A DNA stretch of 44,914 nt, taken from contig JABIPQ010000122.1 in NCBI GenBank assembly GCA_018698975.1, forward strand, positions 1-44,914, given 5' to 3'. The notes under the pieces were generated by a model that worked only from the letters and a program-made list of their open reading frames with translations, ran no database searches and was not told the DNA's origin. Source of the DNA: Gammaproteobacteria bacterium. Its GTDB lineage: Bacteria; Pseudomonadota; Gammaproteobacteria; Pseudomonadales; Pseudohongiellaceae. Numbering within the stretch: the first letter of the stretch is position 1; each line of letters opens with the position of its first letter. Positions 30,032 through 36,470 of this stretch are shown here, piece by piece. The position numbers and the translations under genes are program-made.

Positions 30032-30079
30032 AAAATTAACTCCAAATTTAACTTTAAAATTAACTTTAAAATTAACAAC
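30032..30079. repeat. Four tandem 12 bp AT-rich repeats
   Basis: The unit AAAATTAACTTT occurs in four adjacent copies from 30032, 30044, 30056 and 30068, with one to three changes each. It lies directly upstream of the DsbA-like gene's ribosome binding region. Confidence 0.85.
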
Positions 30080-30090
30080 AGGTTCAGAGT

Positions 30091-30744
30091 ATGCAAGTGA
30101 CAATCCGGCTTTTACTACTCCTAATTATCTCAGGCTACTCCTTGTTCACTATGGCGCAGCCACGTGAATCTGTTGAAGGCATCCATTACCAGGCACTTGA
30201 AATTCCGGTACCCACCGAGACGGATGCCGACAGAATCGAAGTACGGGAAATTTTCTGGTACGGCTGCGCCGAATGTTTCACTCTGGAACCCATCATGAGC
30301 GATTGGGGCGAAGGGGTAAGAGGTGATCTGCTTTTATCCAGAACCCCGGCTATCTGGAATGAGGTGATGGCTGTGCATGCCAAAATTTACTACACCGCAA
30401 TTGCCGTGAACGCCGAAGACAGAATTCACCGTGCTGCCTTCCAGGCCCTCCATGAAGAAAATAATCCCTTGCGTACTGAAACGCAGATCAGGGACTTTTT
30501 TATGGCCAACAACGTAGATAGCGAAACTTTTAATAGTGCATGGAATTCCGAGGAAGTGGCGTCCGCATTACAGCAGGCAAGCGTGAGAACCAGTGATTAC
30601 GGCATCGATAAACTGCCCAGTATCATTGTGAATGGCCGCTTTAAAATCACCCATAACGAAAAGATATTCAATCACATCGAGATGAATATTGCCGTGAACC
30701 TGCTGGTGCGTCGTCTGCGGGATGAGCGGCGTAGTGACTTTTAA
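30091..30744 (+). CDS. DsbA-like periplasmic thiol-disulfide protein with a CAEC site
   Basis: The 217-residue product has a signal peptide ending MAQ at about 21-23 and a DsbA fold. The active site reads FWYGCAECFTLEP, with Cys59 and Cys62, where typical DsbA has CPHC. The cis-proline loop is present as KLPSIIVNGRF. The alpha-helical insert contains AIAVNAEDRIHRAAFQALHEE. The proline and histidine that tune the redox potential are replaced by Ala-Glu, so it may not be a strong oxidant. It could serve the neighbouring cytochrome-c proteins, for example in haem-motif reduction or disulfide formation, but this is inference. Confidence 0.85.
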   Translation: MQVTIRLLLLLIISGYSLFTMAQPRESVEGIHYQALEIPVPTETDADRIEVREIFWYGCAECFTLEPIMSDWGEGVRGDLLLSRTPAIWNEVMAVHAKIYYTAIAVNAEDRIHRAAFQALHEENNPLRTETQIRDFFMANNVDSETFNSAWNSEEVASALQQASVRTSDYGIDKLPSIIVNGRFKITHNEKIFNHIEMNIAVNLLVRRLRDERRSDF

Positions 30745-30760
30745 ATTAAATATTCTTTTC

Positions 30761-30850
30761 GTTCGGGACTGAAGTCCCTCCTACAAACTTTCCACTTTCC
30801 ACTTTCCACTTTTAGCTTTGCATCATTCGGGGTTGAAACCCTTCCTAAAA
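30761..30850. repeat. Two REP-like hairpins flanking a heptamer array
   Basis: Hairpin 1 (30761-30786) has stem GGGACT/AGTCCC with GA as loop, then TCCTAC. Hairpin 2 (30826-30850) has stem GGGGTT/AACCCT with the same GA loop, then TCCTAA. Between them lie three perfect ACTTTCC heptamers and a partial one (30787-30813). The unit is the reverse complement of the GGAAAGT type seen between recN and fur. The block fills most of the gap between two convergent genes. Confidence 0.8.
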
Positions 30851-30855
30851 ACTTT

Positions 30856-32697
30856 CTATTCCGGTGCCAACTCAAAGGCAAATAAGGCATTGCCTGGTCG
30901 GCCCACAATGCAGCAATTGCCTGACAGGAAATACACCATGCCATCCACGATCACTGCTCCAGATGCATCAAAGGATCCTCCCTGGGCAGGCACACCATTG
31001 ATCGTTTCAAATTGAGCATTACTGTTAAAGGTCCACAACACATCTCCGTCTTCGGCACTATAAACCCGCATACCACCGTCCGCTGAACCAGAAAACACTG
31101 CGCCAGGGATTGCCGTCACCGCTGCTGACTGAGTGGCTCTGCAGCCGCGACCTGGTGCACACAACAAATCCTGAGCAGGGGCGACCCACACTCCTTGTCC
31201 GCTGGCCAGATCAATGGAATGAAGACCACCTGATTCCGGGTTGCCATAGCCGCCAACACCGACATAGGCGAGTCCATCGGCCACTGACATTCCCCACCAA
31301 CCGCCAGAGGCACTGCCTGGAGCAACGTAGTACTGCCACACCAGTTCACCGTTATTATTCGGATCAAGTGCATGAGCCATGCCGGACTTTTGGGGAATGA
31401 TCAGCAACTCTCTACCGTCATCCGTGGACGTGAGTATGGGCGAAGCAGAAAAATCCACATCCGGGCCAAGTTCCAGCGGGCAATTGGGGTTATCAATGAC
31501 ATTGCCATTATTACTGTTGTTACAACCGCCAATAAAGGCATCGTTGGGTGTCGTTTGATTCACCCAGACGATAGCGCCGCTGTCCAGATCCATGGCAAGC
31601 ACGGCATCGGAGGTTGCCGGGGCAGGTTCGCCATAGGCATTGCCGGTAGCGGTATAAAGAAGACCTCTATCAGGATCTATGGTGGGTGCATTCCAGATGC
31701 CGACACCGGACGGGCCGTATAGCTGCACACCAGTGTTACTCAAGCCGCGCGGCTCGGGCTTATCAATTGTGTAGGTTTTCCAGACTATCTCCCCGGTACT
31801 GGCATTCACCTTGGTCATGCTGCCACGGAAAGTACAGCAGGGGTAATCCGGCCCGGAGGAATTGGTCTCCTCAACAACGCCTGCAGAAGGGACATAAAGA
31901 TAGCCTTCAAACAGGGTGACAGAACCGGTACCGCGCACACCCGGATGATTTTCCACCCGCGAGACCCACAACTCTTCCCCGTTTTGTGCATTCACCGCAT
32001 AAACATTACCCCGCAGATCCTGAAAATAAACGGCATAACCATCACCACCGCCGGGCAGGTTTATTGGACCAACAGACAGAGCACTGCGCACACCGTTTCG
32101 TGGGAGATAAGTCCAGTAGCTACAACCACTTGAGGCATCGAGGGAATAAATGGCGCCCGCCTTGTTGCCAACAAAGAGACGGCCAGACACCACTGCTGGT
32201 TGTGCTCGCGGTTGGTCTTCTCCCGGCAAACCAAATACCCATTTCAGCCGCAGCCTGTCGATATTTTCAGCGCTAAGGCCAGCATCCAGTGCTGCCCTGG
32301 CATTTCGGTGATCACTGCCCCAGCCATTCCAGGAAGGACTTAAAACAGGATTACCCATCTGTGGATTCTGTGTACAGAGATTGCTGGTCATTTCCAGTCC
32401 CAGGGGAACCATCGGCTGGCCGGTGAGATATTCAGATACTGACTGCATCTGGGCATTAGTGAGCCCTGATGCCTGAATGCGCATAACGCCCTGAGTAAGC
32501 GCCCGATATAGCGCATCAGTAGTCAGCGACTCAAGGACGGAACGGGCAGGAGGTGGACGATCCAAAGTGGTAACAGGAGTTTCATGGCAAGCGGCACAGC
32601 GGGCGGCATAGATTTCACTGCCATCCTGAGCTTGAGCCTGAAGAACAGGGAAAAGCAAAGCCCAGGCTACACACAAATAAAAACAGATTTTCTTCAT
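30856..32697 (-). CDS. Cytochrome c / PQQ-type beta-propeller protein
   Basis: The 613-residue protein has a signal peptide (about 1-23), a small cytochrome-c domain with CAACH at 34-38, and an eight-bladed propeller of the quinoprotein type. Propeller blades include LFVGNKAGAIYSLDASSG, VYAVNAQNGEELW and MRVYSAEDGDVLWTF. The layout matches the polyvinyl-alcohol-dehydrogenase-like family, in which an alcohol is oxidised by PQQ and electrons pass to the fused haem. Whether PQQ binds here cannot be decided by eye. Cysteines are frequent (CCTF, CNNSNN, NCCIV) and could form disulfides. A GGGGGGAAGAG ribosome binding site precedes the ATG. Confidence 0.85.
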   Translation of the reverse strand: MKKICFYLCVAWALLFPVLQAQAQDGSEIYAARCAACHETPVTTLDRPPPARSVLESLTTDALYRALTQGVMRIQASGLTNAQMQSVSEYLTGQPMVPLGLEMTSNLCTQNPQMGNPVLSPSWNGWGSDHRNARAALDAGLSAENIDRLRLKWVFGLPGEDQPRAQPAVVSGRLFVGNKAGAIYSLDASSGCSYWTYLPRNGVRSALSVGPINLPGGGDGYAVYFQDLRGNVYAVNAQNGEELWVSRVENHPGVRGTGSVTLFEGYLYVPSAGVVEETNSSGPDYPCCTFRGSMTKVNASTGEIVWKTYTIDKPEPRGLSNTGVQLYGPSGVGIWNAPTIDPDRGLLYTATGNAYGEPAPATSDAVLAMDLDSGAIVWVNQTTPNDAFIGGCNNSNNGNVIDNPNCPLELGPDVDFSASPILTSTDDGRELLIIPQKSGMAHALDPNNNGELVWQYYVAPGSASGGWWGMSVADGLAYVGVGGYGNPESGGLHSIDLASGQGVWVAPAQDLLCAPGRGCRATQSAAVTAIPGAVFSGSADGGMRVYSAEDGDVLWTFNSNAQFETINGVPAQGGSFDASGAVIVDGMVYFLSGNCCIVGRPGNALFAFELAPE

Positions 32698-32881
32698 ATC
32701 TCTTCCCCCCCTCTTCTATTACCAACCATGACTTACATTCAGCATTTAAACTTTATACTACAGGTGCCATTTCCTTTCCTTATTATCTTTCTTTTTTACG
32801 TTTTGCAGGGTTTGTGCTTCATGCTATCCTGCTTTTTCATTTCCCAGTCCCAATCAAAGACTGAAATTACAGGGGAAAAAA

Positions 32882-33289
32882 ATGAAAAACTTGATCACCA
32901 TTCTCGCAGGTGCCGTATTACTGGCAGCCACTTCTGCTGCCGCACTTGCTCACCATTCTTTTGCCATGTTCGACCAGACTACAAAGGTGGAATTCACCGG
33001 TTATGTCTCTGAAGTTCAGTGGACCAATCCACACGTCTGGATCATGGTTGATGTGCCTCAGGATGACGGCACTGCTATAAGCTGGGGAGTTGAATTTACC
33101 AGCAAGGTACACCTGACCCGTCGCGGATTTTCCCCTGACTTGTTCAACATTGGTGACGAAGTCACTTTTTCTGTAAGCCCCTACGCCGATGGCAGTCCGG
33201 GTGGTCGTTACTTTTGGGTGCAACTGGCTGACGGCACCTATGCCTGCGATGTTGGTGCAGCACAGCGCATCTGCCAGGAAAGAAATTAA
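32882..33289 (+). CDS. DUF6152 family secreted protein
   Basis: The 135-residue product has a signal peptide ending ALA, so the mature protein should begin HHSFAMFD. The rest is one small beta domain with GYVSEVQWTNPHVWIMVDV and the RRGFSPDLFNIGDEVTF segment, typical of the DUF6152 family, whose function is unknown. AGGGGA lies 7 nt before the ATG. The next gene, 59 bp downstream, encodes a protein of the family that is fused to the DUF6152 domain at 39038-40177. The two proteins therefore probably act together. Confidence 0.85.
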   Translation: MKNLITILAGAVLLAATSAAALAHHSFAMFDQTTKVEFTGYVSEVQWTNPHVWIMVDVPQDDGTAISWGVEFTSKVHLTRRGFSPDLFNIGDEVTFSVSPYADGSPGGRYFWVQLADGTYACDVGAAQRICQERN

Positions 33290-33348
33290 ATCCCTTATAA
33301 ACAACCTTAGATAAAGCAATCATTCAAATAATTAGCTGGAACATAATT

Positions 33349-34128
33349 ATGAAATCCCCATATTTACTCTGCTCATTATTCGCTGCCAGTATATTTGGCA
33401 CTACCATCGCTATGGCTCAGGACGATGTAGTTTATCCAGCCAATGCAGAAAATGTCAGTTATGCTGAACTCGATGAGCTGCCGGACTTTCGCGGACTCTG
33501 GTTCCCTGCCTTCAGGCAGGTTGGCGGTGATGAGCCGGTACTGATCGGCGCAGCCAAGGAAAGCTGGGAAATGCATGAGGCCAGACTGGCAGCTGATTCA
33601 AATTATGAAGTCCCGGAAACCTCGAACAACTGTGAACCCGATGGCTTTCCCTACATCATGAACTTCCCCTACAGCCTGGAATTTCTTTTCACGCCTGGCA
33701 AAATTACTGTGATTCAGGAAGCCCTGATGCAGGTACGACGTATTTTTACCGATGGTCGTCCCATGCCTTCGCGTGAAGATCTCGATCCCAATTACTTCGG
33801 TTATTCCCGCGGCCATTGGGAAGGCGATACGCTTGTTGTCACAACCATCGGCACCCAGCCAGGACAGCGACTGGGTCGTGCCGGAATCAAAAATAGTGAC
33901 CAGCTGACTACCACCGAGCGCATCTACCTTGACCCGGAAAATCCTGATCAGTTGCACCTGGACTTCACCTTTGAAGATCCAGAAGTTTTGGCACAACCCT
34001 GGCATATGACCCACACCTTCAGTCGTGACCGTACCTGGGAACAGATTGAATATATCTGTTCACAAAACAACAGACATATCCTCGATGCTGAAGGCCAGAC
34101 TCTGCCGCCCGAAGAAATCAGAAACTAA
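33349..34128 (+). CDS. Secreted protein of the 'WEGDTLVV' family (unnamed)
   Basis: I recognise the sequence pattern but know no function. The 259-residue product has a signal peptide ending AMAQ. The mature part contains CEPDGFPYIMNFPYSLEF, RRIFTDGRPMP and SRGHWEGDTLVVTT. It ends with EYICSQNNRHIL, and the two conserved cysteines could form a disulfide. Similar secreted proteins are common in acidobacteria and some gammaproteobacteria. The same module forms the C-terminal half of the protein at 39038-40177. It is cotranscribed with the DUF6152 gene and ends at a strong terminator shared with the convergent tannase gene. Confidence 0.75.
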   Translation: MKSPYLLCSLFAASIFGTTIAMAQDDVVYPANAENVSYAELDELPDFRGLWFPAFRQVGGDEPVLIGAAKESWEMHEARLAADSNYEVPETSNNCEPDGFPYIMNFPYSLEFLFTPGKITVIQEALMQVRRIFTDGRPMPSREDLDPNYFGYSRGHWEGDTLVVTTIGTQPGQRLGRAGIKNSDQLTTTERIYLDPENPDQLHLDFTFEDPEVLAQPWHMTHTFSRDRTWEQIEYICSQNNRHILDAEGQTLPPEEIRN

Positions 34129-34157
34129 AACTTCTACTTTTTAGAAACTCACCCAAT

Positions 34158-34185
34158 AAAAAACCCGGCAAGTGCCGGGTTTTTT
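34158..34185. terminator. Bidirectional terminator
   Basis: A stem CCCGGCA/TGCCGGG with a 2 nt loop is flanked by six A and six T residues. It serves the plus-strand gene ending at 34128 and the minus-strand gene ending at 34201. Confidence 0.88.
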
Positions 34186-34200
34186 ATTCGTGGCCAAGAG

Positions 34201-35886
34201 TTATTCAACACAGCTGAAACTGTCAGCACTGTTGATGTCACCACGGCCGTTATAACGTGGCCACTCAGGGTAATGACAAACAGGACGCGTGCGTCCGGCA
34301 GTCGCCTGATTGGCATCGCTGGCTACCATTTCTTCTGGTGCCTGACCTCTTTCCACCCAGGCTTCCAGAGCATCAAGAGAAGAAACGCGGGCATTGAATA
34401 CACCAGTCACATGACCCATCCCCGGAATGGTATAAAACTTCACAAAATCTGAAAGCGTATCTTCATCATAACGCTGCTGCAGTCTTTCCCAGTACTGGAT
34501 GGATGAGTACACCGGAATAAAATCGTCCACCCGACCATGGAAGTAAATTAACTTACCGCCGTTTTCCTGGAAGCGATCAATGTTGGCACTATTGGCACTG
34601 ATCAGCTCCACCAGCTCACCAATACGCCCGGCATATTGGGCCGGGTCAAAATCATTCATGGTGTCCAGAGTCAGATCCTGGGCAATGGCATAGCGTGGAG
34701 TGGCGTCACCCGGTCCATGCTGCAGAGCTTGCTGCGGTCCTTCACGCCCCAGGTTGGTACTGCCGCCATCCATAAAGGTGGAGCCTTCAAAAGGCGTCCA
34801 CTTGGGAAAAATAGACGTAAGTTCATCATCAGCAAACACACTGAAACCAAGATCGTATGGCGTATCCATAACATTCAACGCTTCAATTTGTGCATCGGAC
34901 AAACAACGATCACTGGTGTCAGCACCATTATCACAGCGTACAGGATTATCTGAACTGCTCAGTCTAAAATCCTGAGTCGCTTCCAGACAAGCTTCGACAT
35001 TACTGATAATGCCATCTTCTGCACGGTCGAGATCGTCGCAGGCTTCATAGACAGCCGCGACATAGCTTTCAATTTTGGCAGGACTAATCCAGCTGTCACC
35101 ATTATTTGCCAGTAGCGCCCTGGCATATTGATTGGCAGACAAATGCAGCATCACTACATTATGAGCCGGGTAACCTGCCACGGCACCATGGTAATCATCC
35201 GGATAACGTTGCACTGCATCAAAGGCTTCGTGACCGCCCTGCGAACCACCAATAATATAGTTGTACTGAGAAGCCGTTCCGTAGCGAGCCTGCGTCAGAT
35301 GCATGGCCACGTCATGGGTCTTCTTGATCTGTTCGTGCCCATAATTGCGTAGCGCTTCCTCATAAAGAAAAAAGCTGCCATCAAAACCTGGCAACCGTGA
35401 CTTGTGCCCTGAGTCACTGCCCAGGGTGACATACCCGCTGGCAAGCGGTGTTGGCTCAGAAGATGGTTGCTTGGCGTAATGACCGAGGCCTGTCACTACC
35501 CTGCCATTAAAACCGCCACCACCCAACTGAAGTGACTTGCCATTCCAGTTACTGGGCAAATTCACTTCAAATTCAATATCCGGTGCGTTGTAGGTAACAG
35601 GGTGAATATTGCCCATCACCTTGCAGAACTCACCATTGGTGTTATCACGCGCATTACTGCGAATCAGTTCTGTGGAATATATAGTGGCACCGGTAGTAGA
35701 AAGACCGATCCCGGATGCCGGAATTTTCAGACCATTAAGTGCAGCACAGGCATTCGCTGCTGACATGCTGGCCAGCTTCAGCCGCCATGAAACGTCCTGG
35801 GCATGGGCACCGACGCTTGCAAATGCGCAAAGTACAGCTGACGTCAGGACACTGATTACTGTTGATGTTTTTATTGATCTTGCCAT
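34201..35886 (-). CDS. Tannase / feruloyl esterase family protein
   Basis: The 561-residue product has a signal peptide (about 1-30, ending AHA) and the alpha/beta hydrolase of the tannase family, which cleaves esters of phenolic acids. The nucleophile is Ser215 in YIIGGSQGGHEAF. The acid Asp lies in YFHGRVDDFIPVY and the His in YTIPGMGHV. The family's cysteines, next to Ser and His in the CS-D-HC motif, are Gly and Val here. The longer open frame to 36114 runs antisense through tmRNA and is rejected; the ATG at 35886 starts the signal peptide. The true substrate is unknown. Confidence 0.87.
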   Translation of the reverse strand: MARSIKTSTVISVLTSAVLCAFASVGAHAQDVSWRLKLASMSAANACAALNGLKIPASGIGLSTTGATIYSTELIRSNARDNTNGEFCKVMGNIHPVTYNAPDIEFEVNLPSNWNGKSLQLGGGGFNGRVVTGLGHYAKQPSSEPTPLASGYVTLGSDSGHKSRLPGFDGSFFLYEEALRNYGHEQIKKTHDVAMHLTQARYGTASQYNYIIGGSQGGHEAFDAVQRYPDDYHGAVAGYPAHNVVMLHLSANQYARALLANNGDSWISPAKIESYVAAVYEACDDLDRAEDGIISNVEACLEATQDFRLSSSDNPVRCDNGADTSDRCLSDAQIEALNVMDTPYDLGFSVFADDELTSIFPKWTPFEGSTFMDGGSTNLGREGPQQALQHGPGDATPRYAIAQDLTLDTMNDFDPAQYAGRIGELVELISANSANIDRFQENGGKLIYFHGRVDDFIPVYSSIQYWERLQQRYDEDTLSDFVKFYTIPGMGHVTGVFNARVSSLDALEAWVERGQAPEEMVASDANQATAGRTRPVCHYPEWPRYNGRGDINSADSFSCVE

Positions 35887-35996
35887 GTATTTCCCCTTTT
35901 CCCCGATGGTATGTAAAGCAGGCAGCAATATTCCTTTTTTTTGCCTCCGGTTGCAAATCTGGAATTTAGCCCCCATATAAAAGAAAATGGATGTGT

Positions 35997-36002
35997 TAGA
36001 AT
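35997..36002 (+). promoter_or_regulatory. Candidate -10 box of ssrA
   Basis: TAGAAT (5/6 to TATAAT) lies 12 nt before the mature 5' end of tmRNA, leaving a short leader for RNase P to remove. No good -35 box is found at 17 bp. An alternative pair TTGCAA (35951) and TATAAA (35976) has a 19 bp spacer. Confidence 0.35.
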
Positions 36003-36014
36003 GTCCTTTGTTCT

Positions 36015-36379
36015 GGGGGTGTTTTGGATTCGACGCCGGTACTAAAACCCAGGGTGCATGTCGAGAGGGTAGTAACTCTCGTAAAACAATTGCTGCAACT
36101 TTTTTAGTTGCCAACGACGATACGTACGCTCTAGCCGCTTAAAGACCTTAAGTTAGGCTAGCGATTGCCAAGGGATGCCTGTAAACCGGAAGCAATTGTC
36201 ATATAGAACAGGACCGCGCCGGAAGTGTGTTTGCCACCAAGGTGCTAAAATTTAGCAAACTCGCCCTAAACACCCTGCCGGTCGGGTCGTGATGGGCTAA
36301 CTCAATAGATTTGGCTAAGCATGTAGATCTCTCGGCAGAGGGCTGACGGACGCGGGTTCAACTCCCGCCGCCTCCACCA
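36015..36379 (+). ncRNA. ssrA: Transfer-messenger RNA (tmRNA)
   Basis: tmRNA acts as both tRNA-Ala and mRNA to rescue stalled ribosomes. The 5' GGGGGTG pairs with 3' CGCCTCC to give a 7 bp acceptor stem with one G-T and one T-G pair, followed by discriminator A and an encoded CCA. TTGGATTCGACG near the 5' end and CGGGTTCAACTCCCG (T arm) near the 3' end are diagnostic. Length is 365 nt, normal for the one-piece form. The tag frame lies at 36110-36142. A terminator follows after 9 nt. smpB is in the same window, 12.8 kb upstream. Confidence 0.97.
36110..36142 (+). other. tmRNA proteolysis-tag reading frame
   Basis: The resume codon is GCC and the frame reads ANDDTYALAA, then TAA. With the alanine carried by tmRNA the tag is A-ANDDTYALAA. 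The LAA end is the ClpXP degradation signal. The fifth position is Thr, where E. coli has ANDENYALAA. Confidence 0.93.
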
Positions 36380-36388
36380 ATAGATAAA

Positions 36389-36418
36389 GCTCACCCCCTA
36401 AGAGGGTGGGCTTTTTTA
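36389..36418 (+). terminator. Terminator after ssrA
   Basis: GCTCACCC and GGGTGGGC form an 8 bp stem with one T-G pair, followed by six T residues, 9 nt after the tmRNA 3' end. Confidence 0.85.
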
Positions 36419-36470
36419 TTGGGCAAAGATAAGGTTTTTTGCTCCAGTATGAACCGGCAGGCTATGCTGG

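Larger units (their letters stand above)
29631..30090. other. 460 bp divergent gap between the ankyrin and DsbA-like genes
   Basis: It holds a perfect hairpin (29658-29683), four 15 bp repeats (29696-29755), about 275 bp without recognisable features, and four 12 bp AT-rich repeats (30032-30079) just before the DsbA-like start. Promoters for both genes must lie here, but no box stood out clearly. Short open frames in the interval are made by the repeats and are not called. Confidence 0.6.

Noticed and set aside
35887-36114. N-terminal extension of the tannase gene
   Set aside because: It reads antisense through the first 100 bases of tmRNA. The ATG at 35886 begins a normal signal peptide.
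36340-36379. Phage or island attachment site at the ssrA 3' end
   Set aside because: No second copy of the tmRNA 3' sequence and no integrase gene were found in the window.
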